From DATKZB01 sp035528235 (GTDB lineage: Bacteria > Planctomycetota > Phycisphaerae > FEN-1346), in assembly GCA_035528235.1 (NCBI GenBank), contig DATKZB010000387.1, positions 1 through 10,689 on the forward strand: DNA of 10,689 bases, written 5' to 3'. Within the stretch, counting starts at the first letter, position 1; each line of letters opens with the position of its first letter. This document shows, in pieces, positions 1 through 6,639 of the stretch. Position numbers and translations under genes: made by a program. The notes under the pieces were generated by a model. The model was not told the origin of the DNA, searched no databases, and was given only the letters and a program-made list of their open reading frames with translations.

Positions 1-198
1 GAGTTCTGCAAGCAGCCGCACGAGAAACTGCGCCGAAACCCCACCGCCTTCCTCGAACACCACCTCTATCACGACCTGACGAACCAGACCATCGTCGAGG
101 CGGCCCGGTGGCGGGCCATGTTCGACGCGGCCGGCCTCCAGATGCTCGAAGAGAAGGTCTTCGACATCGTCGGGCACGGCTACTTCGTCCTGAGGTGA
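1..198 (+). CDS. C-terminal fragment of an unidentified protein, possibly a class I methyltransferase
   Basis: An open frame enters from the left edge and ends at TGA 196-198, giving the last 65 residues of a protein whose start lies outside the window. The tail reads ...ARWRAMFDAAGLQMLEEKVFDIVGHGYFVLR. A 'W..MF..AG...LEE' stretch followed by a closing hydrophobic strand resembles the last helix and strands of many SAM-dependent class I methyltransferases, but no SAM-binding motif is visible in the fragment, so this is only a resemblance. The next gene starts at or just after this stop on the same strand, so the two are probably co-transcribed and translationally coupled. The reading frame is certain; the identity is not. 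Confidence 0.6.
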   Translation, partial: EFCKQPHEKLRRNPTAFLEHHLYHDLTNQTIVEAARWRAMFDAAGLQMLEEKVFDIVGHGYFVLR

Positions 199-200
199 GC

Positions 201-1298
201 GTGAGCCGACCGCGCGTCAGCATCATCCCGACCGACTACGACCACGTGGCCGACGCCGTCGAGCGGGCCATGGCCCAGCACGCGCCGGCCGTGGAGGGCA
301 AGACCGTCCTCGTCAAGCCCAACATCCTGGGTGCCATGCCGCCCGACCGGCACGTCAACACGCATCCCAGCGTCGTGGCCGCGACCATTGCCGCGCTCGA
401 GCGACGCGGGGCCGGACGCATCCTCGTCGGCGACAACTCCGGCATGCGGGCCTACGGGTCGAACGAGGCGGCCGCCCGCGTCGCGGGAATCCTGGAGGCC
501 GCCGGCGACCGGTACGTCAACCTGGGCGCCTCGCCCGTCCGGACGGCCCTGGAGTCGGACTTCGCCACCCACCTGGCCTTCTCGCGCGAAGTGCTCGACT
601 GCGACGTCCTCGTGAGCCTGCCCAAGATGAAGACCCACGTGGCCACGGGCATTACCGGCGGCATCAAGAACACGTACGGGCACCTGGTGGGCGGCGAGAA
701 GACGCGGCTGCACCGCGACGCCGTCGGGGCCGAGAACTTCGCCCGGGCCATCGTCGACGTGTTCCAGGTGCGGCCGCCCGACCTCATTATCCTGGACGCC
801 GTGGTCGCCATGGAGGGCCAGGGCCCGTCGGGCGGACGGCCGAGAGAGGTCGGCCGCCTGCTGGCCTCGACCAACGCCGTGGCGCTCGACACCGTCATGG
901 CCGCCATGATGGGCCTGGAACCGCGCCGCGTCCCCATGCTGCGCATCGCCGAGGAGAGGGGCCTTGGACCGGCCGCGCTGGCGGACATCGAGATCGAGGG
1001 ACCGTTCGCCGTTATCCCGAAGTTCAAGACGTGCGGCGTCAGCATGGGCTTTGGCGCCTGGATAAGCCGCATCGCCGCGTACGTCGTCGTGACGCGGCCG
1101 ACCGTCCGCCGCCGCAAGTGCGTCCGTTGCGGCTCGTGCGTCAAGGCGTGCCCGGTGGGGGCGGTCACGATGACCGACTCGGGGCCCGTCATCGACTATG
1201 CGGCGTGCATCTCGTGTTTCTGCTGCCACGAGATGTGCCGGTACGAGGCGATGGACCTGTCGCGCCGCATGCGGTTCTTCCAACAACCCCGCGGCTGA
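201..1298 (+). CDS. DUF362 domain protein with C-terminal 2x[4Fe-4S] ferredoxin domain
   Basis: The protein has about 365 residues. The first ~290 match the DUF362 family: a 'TVLVKPNILG' strand near the start, 'HPSVVAATIAALERRGA', 'VSLPKMKTHVATGITGGIKN' and 'DLIILDAVVAMEGQGPSGG'. The C-terminus carries two cluster motifs: C307, C310, C313, C317 in CVRCGSCVKACP, and C336, C339, C342, C346 in CISCFCCHEMC (C341 is an extra cysteine). The layout is that of a cytoplasmic iron-sulfur protein, but the reaction of this family is not established and I do not assign one. Start choice: GTG 201 has GAGGTGA just upstream (192-198). GTG 195 overlaps the previous stop as GTGA but lacks a clear ribosome site. 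An ATG at 108 would add about 30 arginine-rich residues without family similarity. The gene probably shares an operon with the upstream fragment and faces the large secreted-protein gene convergently, 61 bp away. Confidence 0.88.
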   Translation: MSRPRVSIIPTDYDHVADAVERAMAQHAPAVEGKTVLVKPNILGAMPPDRHVNTHPSVVAATIAALERRGAGRILVGDNSGMRAYGSNEAAARVAGILEAAGDRYVNLGASPVRTALESDFATHLAFSREVLDCDVLVSLPKMKTHVATGITGGIKNTYGHLVGGEKTRLHRDAVGAENFARAIVDVFQVRPPDLIILDAVVAMEGQGPSGGRPREVGRLLASTNAVALDTVMAAMMGLEPRRVPMLRIAEERGLGPAALADIEIEGPFAVIPKFKTCGVSMGFGAWISRIAAYVVVTRPTVRRRKCVRCGSCVKACPVGAVTMTDSGPVIDYAACISCFCCHEMCRYEAMDLSRRMRFFQQPRG

Positions 1299-1359
1299 CC
1301 CGGCTGCGCCCGACCTGGATTCCGGTTCCTCTTGCGGCGGCGTTCGGCAAGGACGGCTC

Positions 1360-4300
1360 TCACTTCGCGGCGGGGGCGAAGATGAGCGTGCCCCAGGTGT
1401 GGGGCAGGAGTTCGGCACTGCCGGGACGGTCGACGACACGGCCTTCGCTGAGACCGGCCCAGTGGGCGGCGCGGTCGCGCTGGTCGCCCGCGGCGTTGGC
1501 GATGCCGACGGACACGTCGAAACCCACGGTCTTCCCCGCGACGTCGTGCAGGCCGAGGCCGGCCAGGGGGACGGCGACCTCGACGGTGTATCGGATGTGG
1601 CCGGTGCGTTCGTCCTTCCCCTTCACCTTGAAGGCGACCTGAATACCGGGGACGCTCGTGATCTGGTCGAAGTGAACCCTGGCCGCCGGTGACGCGATGG
1701 TCTGGGGGTTCGAGCCGCCGGCCTTCTTCTGCCAGAAGCCTTGGTCGAAGTCGGCCTCAGCGGCCCCGCCGTTTCGGACACGGGCAAGAATGACGCGGAC
1801 GTCTCCTTCGCGCACGTCGCGGCGTTGTGGCTGAGACCAGTCGGGCGCGACGGAGAAGTCTACATAGGCCCCGCTGACGAACGGCGCGTAGGGCAGCTCG
1901 CTCCCGCTGTTCGCCAGGCCGGCGGGGTGACTGACGAGGTAGCCGAGGTAAAGATTGTCGGCGTCATACATCGCGCGGACTTCGGCCAGGCGTTGGCCGT
2001 CCAGCATGACGAGCATGGATGGGCAACGGACACCCTTGGCCCCGAACCAACCTTCCCGGCCGTCCAGTTCGCCGTCCACCTTCACCTGGAACCCGCCGGC
2101 GACGTTGGCAGGGGCCGGCGTGACGGCATGGGTCGGCTTCTCCGTCGGGGCAACGCCGTCGGGATCCCACGGCTGAACGGCCTGGGCGAGCGGGGCACTG
2201 AGGATAACGGTCGTGCGGGCCAGTCGCCGCACGGTCGGCACAATGATCTCGTGGACACGCGTCTCGGTGCCGGCGCCGATGTGATAGACCTTGCCGGTCT
2301 GCGGGTGGGCGAAGACGAAGGTCGATTGGATTTCGCCGTAGAGTTCCTGATCGACCGGCACGTCGCGGTCGCCGGCATGATGGTCCTTGAAGAGGTGGCC
2401 GACATAGAGGCCATCGGCGTGCCAGACCCAGACCGGCCCGAGCGTGTCGGGCAGAAAGAGCGCGTCGCCGCCTTTGCCGGACACGGACTTGGGGTGGTAC
2501 ATCTGGCCGGGCTCCGCAACGCCCGGCGCGCGGCGGCCGACGGCCCAGAGAAGTTCGCCGGTCTTCTTGTCGAACTTGGCCAGTTTGCTGCGCCAGTTGC
2601 GACCCGCCCACCAGCCCGAGCCGTCGATGCCAGGGAGGTCGAGTTTCTCGGCGGGCTCCGGCGATATGGCGGCGTAGAGACCGTCATCGGCTTGCAGCGG
2701 GATCGGCATGGACACGTGGCCGACCCCCTTCGAGCCGTCGCCGCCGAGGAAGCTGGGCGGCTGGAGGGCGATGGTCTTCCGCACCATGGACCAGTCATAC
2801 ACGGGCACGCCGTTTGGCAGGATTTCCTTCGGCGAGAGGACGAAGGCATGACGCGGTGCCTTGCGGTCGCGGAGGAGCATCTGCAGGTGAACGTTAAGGT
2901 CGGCATCCAGCTGGCCGGCCGCGACACGGATGACGCCCTCGAGGACGGGCACATCCTTCACGTGGGTGATTTCGTCGGCAGACAGGCGTCCGTCGCCGTT
3001 GCGGTCGGCCCAAGTCATCCATTCGTTCCGGCCCTGGTCATAGCTGCCCTGATACGTGCCGTCGGGCAGCTTCTCAACGTGGTGGTAGCCGACGAGGGCA
3101 ACGGGCTTGGGCCTGTGATCGGCCGAGTACTGGAAGATGACGCCGTCGTCGTTGCCGTCACGGTTCATGAAGAAGTTCTTGTCGCCGTGAGTGACGAACG
3201 TGCGGCCGTTGTAGTGGAAGATGGGCCAGGGCGACTTGCCGCCGCGCGGCTTGGTCAGTGGGTTGCCGCCGTGCTCGTAACCGTGGTAAAGGTCGAGGCC
3301 GGCGAACATCTCGGCCCAGGTGTTGTCATAGAACCAGCCGGGCCGCCACGTCTTGCCGGCCCAATCGACCTCGTAGGCATAAATGCCGGGCTCATCGGAA
3401 AAGGCGTCTCTGGTCGTGAGCAGTTCGTTGGGGCGGGCGGGGTTGACGGTTGGGGCGTGGAGGTCGAGCTTGGGGGTGAACCACTCGCGCTGCAGCGTCC
3501 CGTCGAGCGACCAGCGCGAGGTGCGCGGGAAGCCTGTGGCGACGTCCTGCACCCAGAGCGAGTCGCCCTGGGGTCCGAGGCACATGGCGAAGACCCGGCC
3601 GATGGCTAACGGGTTGAAGCGGCCCGTCTTGGCGGCGCCCCCTTCTTTGCCGAGCCTGGCAACGAGCTTTCCATCCGCGTTGAAGCGGGCCACCTGCCCA
3701 CTGGCGCCGCTCGAGAAGAAGCCGCCCTGCGCTTCCACCGCCATCGCTCGCGGGTCCGTCAGGGTGCCTTCATCAACGAGCGTGCGTTCGACGCCGCCCT
3801 CCAGCGTGAGCCGCACGATTTGGTTGCCCGTCTGGACGATGAGCCCGCCACGGACAACCTTCACGTCGCGCGGAGAGGCGAGGGTGACTTGCTTGCGAAT
3901 CCGGCCGGTGGCGCGGTCGATGATGAAGAGCGCATCGTCGGCCCGGATGGTGGCGAAGAGCGTGTCGGCGGTCAGCGCCATGCCGTCAATCGACGCCGTG
4001 AAGCGGCCGCGCCAGCGCGTTTCGGTCTCCTCCTCGTGCGGCTTGGTGGGGAGGATGCAGAGGATCTTGCCGTGCGGTTTGCCGAGTTCATAGACGGCGA
4101 TCTCGACCCGTTTCTTTCCGGCGTTCAGGATGCCGAGGTAGAAGTTGCGGTCGTCCATGGCCCCTGCGAGGCGCGTGTCCCACGGGTAGAACGAGAAATA
4201 CCGCATGAGGATGCGGCCCTCGGCATCCATCTGCTGGATGCCGGTGATCTGGTTATCCTCCACGCAACCCCAGACCATCATGACGCTCTCGGAGTTCGAG

Positions 4301-4695
4301 CAGATGGCGGCGGGCCCGCCGAGGTTGCCGCCCCAGTCGCCCTTGCCATCGGGCGTGCGATAGGGCGGATTGCCGTTCTTGCCGACCGTCATGACATACT
4401 CGGCCCTGGGCCCCTCCGTGAAGAAGATCGCCTTGGTCGAGTAGCTGCCGGCCGCCTGGGGCATGCCGAGGTCGCTCGTACCGTCCCACATGACCGAACC
4501 GCTGCCCGCCTTCACGGGCTTGGCGTACAGGAGACTGCGGACGAGTTGGCCGCGGTCGTTGAAGAGGGCGAGGCTGAGGAACCCGTCGGCTGGGGCGGAA
4601 TAAGCGACGGGCACGGCGACCTCCACGTCGGCAGCCTGAAGCGTAGCCACCGGCGGCAGCAGCAGGGCGGCGAGGGTGATGAGGATGTGTTTCAT
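1360..4695 (-). CDS. Large secreted protein: FlgD-like Ig, beta-propeller, EF-hand loop, CBM9-like C-terminus
   Basis: The 1111-residue product begins with a Sec signal peptide (MKHILITLAALLLPPVATLQA, predicted cleavage near residue 21-22), so it is exported. Residues ~25-92 resemble a FlgD-type Ig domain: 'SLALFNDRGQLVRSLL' followed by 'GSVMWDGTSDLGMPQAAGSY'. Residues ~100-830 contain repeated hydrophobic strands with 'G.(I/L)(L/V)..D..TG' patterns, typical of a beta-propeller or NHL/PQQ-like fold. Residues 564-575 (DRNGDGRLSADE) form a canonical EF-hand calcium loop with D564, N566, D568, L571 and E575. Residues ~868-1108 look like a family 9 carbohydrate-binding/DOMON-like module: 'VDGELDGREGW', 'VRAMYDADNLYLGYLV', 'YTVEVAVPLAGLGL', 'HTWGTLIF'. 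A likely role is binding or processing polysaccharide outside the cytoplasm; no catalytic motif is recognised. An AAAGGGAG ribosome site (complement of 4699-4706) precedes the ATG. No promoter was convincingly found. Confidence 0.88.
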   Translation of the reverse strand: MKHILITLAALLLPPVATLQAADVEVAVPVAYSAPADGFLSLALFNDRGQLVRSLLYAKPVKAGSGSVMWDGTSDLGMPQAAGSYSTKAIFFTEGPRAEYVMTVGKNGNPPYRTPDGKGDWGGNLGGPAAICSNSESVMMVWGCVEDNQITGIQQMDAEGRILMRYFSFYPWDTRLAGAMDDRNFYLGILNAGKKRVEIAVYELGKPHGKILCILPTKPHEEETETRWRGRFTASIDGMALTADTLFATIRADDALFIIDRATGRIRKQVTLASPRDVKVVRGGLIVQTGNQIVRLTLEGGVERTLVDEGTLTDPRAMAVEAQGGFFSSGASGQVARFNADGKLVARLGKEGGAAKTGRFNPLAIGRVFAMCLGPQGDSLWVQDVATGFPRTSRWSLDGTLQREWFTPKLDLHAPTVNPARPNELLTTRDAFSDEPGIYAYEVDWAGKTWRPGWFYDNTWAEMFAGLDLYHGYEHGGNPLTKPRGGKSPWPIFHYNGRTFVTHGDKNFFMNRDGNDDGVIFQYSADHRPKPVALVGYHHVEKLPDGTYQGSYDQGRNEWMTWADRNGDGRLSADEITHVKDVPVLEGVIRVAAGQLDADLNVHLQMLLRDRKAPRHAFVLSPKEILPNGVPVYDWSMVRKTIALQPPSFLGGDGSKGVGHVSMPIPLQADDGLYAAISPEPAEKLDLPGIDGSGWWAGRNWRSKLAKFDKKTGELLWAVGRRAPGVAEPGQMYHPKSVSGKGGDALFLPDTLGPVWVWHADGLYVGHLFKDHHAGDRDVPVDQELYGEIQSTFVFAHPQTGKVYHIGAGTETRVHEIIVPTVRRLARTTVILSAPLAQAVQPWDPDGVAPTEKPTHAVTPAPANVAGGFQVKVDGELDGREGWFGAKGVRCPSMLVMLDGQRLAEVRAMYDADNLYLGYLVSHPAGLANSGSELPYAPFVSGAYVDFSVAPDWSQPQRRDVREGDVRVILARVRNGGAAEADFDQGFWQKKAGGSNPQTIASPAARVHFDQITSVPGIQVAFKVKGKDERTGHIRYTVEVAVPLAGLGLHDVAGKTVGFDVSVGIANAAGDQRDRAAHWAGLSEGRVVDRPGSAELLPHTWGTLIFAPAAK

Positions 4696-4760
4696 TGGCT
4701 CCCTTTCGCTCTCGGCATTCTCTCAAACCGGATCGGCACGAAGCCAGGGATTTCCCTGAA

Positions 4761-4790
4761 CCGTCAGTGCCCGTGACCGCGCCCGCCAAG
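4761..4790. repeat. Truncated copy of the 43-bp repeat
   Basis: These 30 bp match the first 30 bp of the third full unit (4933-4962) at 29 of 30 positions, differing only in GTGACC versus GTAACC. The match stops in the middle of the unit's hairpin, right after CCAAG, where a different sequence (4791-4846) with two hairpins of its own takes over. This looks like a repeat unit interrupted by a later insertion or replacement. Confidence 0.75.
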
Positions 4791-4798
4791 TATGTAGG

Positions 4799-4817
4799 GT
4801 GGGTGCTCCGCACCCAC
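4799..4817. repeat. Perfect 8-bp inverted repeat (GTGGGTGC/GCACCCAC)
   Basis: GTGGGTGC (4799-4806) and GCACCCAC (4810-4817) are perfect inverse complements around the loop TCC. The hairpin lies within the sequence that interrupts the first 43-bp unit. There is no T-run on either side, so it is not a typical intrinsic terminator. Confidence 0.7.
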
Positions 4818-4832
4818 GCGGCGCGCGGGTGC

Positions 4833-4855
4833 CACTGGCGGCTTGTCCGCCAGTG
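4833..4855. repeat. Perfect 9-bp inverted repeat (CACTGGCGG/CCGCCAGTG)
   Basis: CACTGGCGG (4833-4841) and CCGCCAGTG (4847-4855) pair perfectly around the loop CTTGT. The right arm doubles as the first nine bases of the first full 43-bp repeat unit, so the hairpin is welded to the tandem array rather than separate from it. No T-run follows on either strand. Confidence 0.75.
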
Positions 4856-4975
4856 CCCACAACCGCGCCCGCCAAGGCGGGCGGCTAACCCGTCAGTTCC
4901 CACAACCGCGCCCGCCAAGGCGGGCGGCTAACCCGTCAGTGCCCGTAACCGCGCCCGCCAAGGCGGGCGGCTAAC
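4847..4975. repeat. Three tandem 43-bp units, each with a hairpin
   Basis: Units run 4847-4889, 4890-4932 and 4933-4975, exactly 43 bp each with no spacers. Units 1 and 2 differ at 2 positions, 2 and 3 at 3. Each contains CGCCCGCC-AA-GGCGGGCG, a perfect 8-bp stem, followed by GCTAAC. The constant period and lack of unique spacers rule out a CRISPR array. A degenerate partial start of another unit (CCGCC...) follows at 4976. Such arrays arise by slippage or unequal crossing-over; any effect on the downstream secreted-protein gene (minus strand) is inference. Confidence 0.9.
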
Positions 4976-4990
4976 CCGCCTCGCCCCGCC

Positions 4991-5014
4991 TCGATATGCT
5001 TTAGTGCATATTGA
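4991..5014. repeat. Imperfect 9-bp hairpin, AT-rich
   Basis: TCGATATGC (4991-4999) and GCATATTGA (5006-5014) pair around TTTAGT, with one G-T wobble. It stands out as AT-rich next to the GC-rich tandem array. It could be an operator-like dyad or a weak RNA hairpin in the leader of the minus-strand gene; neither is shown by the sequence. Confidence 0.5.
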
Positions 5015-5070
5015 GGCCCGTCCATTCACGTTCAAAACGGCGCGCGAAACGACCGATTCCGGCGCATCCC

Positions 5071-5099
5071 GATCAAAAATCGAAAAAAACGATCAAAAA
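5071..5099. other. Cluster of phased A-tracts with a GATCAAAAA direct repeat
   Basis: GATCAAAAA occurs at 5071-5079 and again at 5091-5099, exactly 20 bp apart, with a seven-A tract (5083-5089) between. The three A-tracts are centred about 9-11 bp apart, close to one helical turn, which by established DNA physics favours intrinsic curvature. In so GC-rich a genome this is a conspicuous local low-GC patch upstream of the secreted-protein gene. Confidence 0.55.
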
Positions 5100-5248
5100 C
5101 CGCGCGTTTCCACTTGCCTATCTTACCAAGACGGGGTCACATCGGCCCTGGCGCTGTCGAAAACGCCATTCCGACCGTCTGCAAGGGCCATTTTGGGCAT
5201 CCTGGTAGAAGGGTGTTTTCTTAAAGCGTATAACGGCGGCCGGCAGCC

Positions 5249-5285
5249 AAAAAGACCGGGCGGCCCCGGGTAACCGGGACCGCCC
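5249..5285 (-). terminator. Rho-independent terminator of the pilin-like gene
   Basis: On the minus strand, a 12-bp stem with a single mismatch (plus-strand arms 5258-5269 and 5274-5285, GTAA loop) is followed within a few bases by TTTTT (complement of 5249-5253). It lies 29 bp beyond the stop codon of the pilin-like gene. Stem strength, tight loop, T-run and position all fit an intrinsic terminator. Confidence 0.85.
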
Positions 5286-5314
5286 GTGGCGTCTGTCGAA
5301 CGAGATGAGGCCTG

Positions 5315-6277
5315 TCACGGAACCAGGAACGAGTCGTTGCCCGCACCGGCCGGCAACTCTTCCTGGCCATCGTACGAGGTCGTGTTGTCGAAGGCCTCGA
5401 CGGTGCTCAGTGTCTTGGGGTCAAGCGTGGTGCTGGTGCTCGTCTCCCTCTTGAGCCAGATGTTGTCGTAGTTGGGACCGCTGTACGGATGGTCGCACCA
5501 CGACACGTGGCCGTCGAGGTAGAGGACGTTCTGGCCATCGAACCGATGGTTGGGGCTGTTGAGTTGCCAGGCGTTCCCCTCGGGGATGCCGTCCGTGAGC
5601 TCCTCGTTCCAGGACGCGGTTTCATCGGACTCCGGGAACTTCAGCTTCTCGGCCAGCCTGCGGTCGGTCGCGCCTTCCGAGACGCCGCTGGGCGAGCTAC
5701 TCCAGTAGTCGCGGCGCATGGGGTTGACGTCGGAGGCCACGGCCAGTTCGGTTGTCTGGGACGACGAGGTCGAGGTCAGCGTGTAGGCCCCCAGGACGTT
5801 CTGGTACGAGTAACTACAGTACAGTTGGTTGCGGAAGTCGCGAACCGCGTCAAACCGGACAACGGTGTCGTCAGGGATGTGGCCCGCCGACGGACACAGG
5901 AACACGTCGACCGGCAGGCCTGCAGCCGCGATGAGCCGCCAGAAGTTGCCCAGGTTCGACTCGATGGGGGTACCCTGGCTGTCGGTGGGCTCCGTCCCTT
6001 CGGTGATGTCCTGGTCGAACGAATAGTAGTCCGACCGGGTCTCGCCCACCTTGTCCCACGCGGCCGAGTCCGGCCGGTACACATCGGGCCACTTCTGGCG
6101 ATGCGACGTGGCCCACGTCTGGCACGCCGTCCCAATCTGTTTCAAGTTACTGGAGCACGAGGCCCGGTTCGCCAACTCCAGGGCCCGGTACACGGCGGGC
6201 AACAGAATGCCCACCAGCATCCCGATGATCGTGATGACCACCAGGAGTTCGACCAGCGTAAAGCCCTTGCGTTTCAT
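5315..6277 (-). CDS. Type IV pilin-like / type II secretion pseudopilin-like protein (planctomycete type)
   Basis: The 320-residue product opens with a textbook class III prepilin signal, MKRKGFTLVELLVVITIIG: a short basic leader, cleavage after G5, F6 as mature N-terminus and E10 at mature position 5, followed by a hydrophobic helix to about residue 30. 'CSSNLKQIGTACQTWA' (41-56) and 'FLCPS' (126-130) are usual in the large planctomycete family of such proteins. Near the C-terminus, NHRFDGQNVLYLDGHVSW (243-260) matches the family's His...Asp-Gly signature, here with ten residues between H244 and D255. It would be processed by a prepilin peptidase and sit in the inner membrane or a pseudopilus. 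Such genes occur in many copies, so the exact role is unknown. GGAGGA (complement of 6284-6289) is a strong ribosome site. The gene stands alone, with its own terminator. Confidence 0.9.
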   Translation of the reverse strand: MKRKGFTLVELLVVITIIGMLVGILLPAVYRALELANRASCSSNLKQIGTACQTWATSHRQKWPDVYRPDSAAWDKVGETRSDYYSFDQDITEGTEPTDSQGTPIESNLGNFWRLIAAAGLPVDVFLCPSAGHIPDDTVVRFDAVRDFRNQLYCSYSYQNVLGAYTLTSTSSSQTTELAVASDVNPMRRDYWSSSPSGVSEGATDRRLAEKLKFPESDETASWNEELTDGIPEGNAWQLNSPNHRFDGQNVLYLDGHVSWCDHPYSGPNYDNIWLKRETSTSTTLDPKTLSTVEAFDNTTSYDGQEELPAGAGNDSFLVP

Positions 6278-6639
6278 AGTTCATCCTCCGAATCTATGGC
6301 GCCACGTGGACGCCGCCTTCAGGATAAGGTATGAAGAATAACGCCGTTCACCTACTGCTGGTATGCGTGCTTCGGTTTGGGACGCCCGGGCACCTCCTCT
6401 CCATCCCCCCGTTCCAGGACGCGAAAAAGCCTGATTCTCGGCCGTGCGACAGACACCTTCTACTACCATTATGGACCGCAGTTCATCAACAGTCAAACAA
6501 AACGTCCACCGGCCCTTCGTTTTTTTGCCAACCCCCCCCGGCCACCCAAAAGACTTGTCGGCTGCGGGACGCTCTGGTACGCTTCGGCCTGCCGCGATTC
6601 GCCCCGTGTCGCACCCGCACCGACAGCGAAAGGGACGCC
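6278..6639. other. Divergent intergenic region, mostly without recognisable features
   Basis: This 362-bp spacer separates the minus-strand pilin-like gene from the plus-strand pyrophosphorylase and should hold promoters for both. Apart from the pilin ribosome site and a weak promoter candidate for the pyrophosphorylase (6555-6583), I see only a run of seven T (6520-6526) followed by eight C (6532-6539). Open frames across it (on plus from 6331, on minus 6281-6667) have no family resemblance and look like chance. Confidence 0.55.
6555..6583 (+). promoter_or_regulatory. Weak candidate sigma-70-type promoter for the pyrophosphorylase gene
   Basis: TTGTCG (6555-6560) is separated by 17 bp from TACGCT (6578-6583). 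The -35 matches consensus at four of six positions, the -10 at only three. The spacing equals that of the two stronger promoters at 9344-9372 and 9574-9602, which is the main reason to list it. Transcription would begin near 6590, leaving a leader of about 50 nt. Confidence 0.3.

Larger units (their letters stand above)
4696..5248. other. Gene-free intergenic region rich in palindromes
   Basis: About 550 bp between two minus-strand genes, holding no credible coding sequence. From left to right it contains a short perfect palindrome CAGGGA-TT-TCCCTG (4745-4758) just upstream of the secreted-protein gene, a truncated repeat unit (4761-4790), two unrelated hairpins (4799-4817 and 4833-4855), three 43-bp tandem units (4847-4975), a weaker hairpin (4991-5014) and an A-tract cluster (5071-5099). 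The rest (about 5111-5248) shows nothing I can name. The region should form part of the 5' leader or upstream control region of the secreted-protein gene, since transcription would cross it from right to left. Confidence 0.75.

Noticed and set aside
1299..1359. Terminator between the convergent DUF362 and secreted-protein genes
   Set aside because: No hairpin with a T-run can be found in these 61 bases on either strand.
180..1439. 419-residue open frame on the minus strand
   Set aside because: Antisense to the DUF362 gene and overlapping the end of the secreted-protein gene; histidine/arginine-rich low-complexity product without family resemblance.
1741..3609. 622-residue open frame on the plus strand
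   Set aside because: It lies antisense inside the secreted-protein gene, whose signal peptide, domains and ribosome site are clear. Its product has no recognisable motif; long antisense frames are expected in GC-rich coding DNA.
4847..4975. CRISPR array
   Set aside because: The units are directly adjacent with no unique spacers, and no cas gene is present.
4991..5031. Promoter for the secreted-protein gene on the minus strand (TTGAAC ... AATATG)
   Set aside because: The spacing is about 17 bp but the -10 is poor, and the resulting leader would contain the whole tandem array; not convincing enough to list.
5004..5273. 89-residue plus-strand frame in the intergenic region
   Set aside because: It runs through the A-tract cluster and the terminator hairpin and has no recognisable domain.
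6331..6639. N-terminal extension of the pyrophosphorylase from ATG 6331
   Set aside because: The extra residues show no family similarity and cover the divergent promoter region; GTG 6640 has a ribosome site and gives a normal length.
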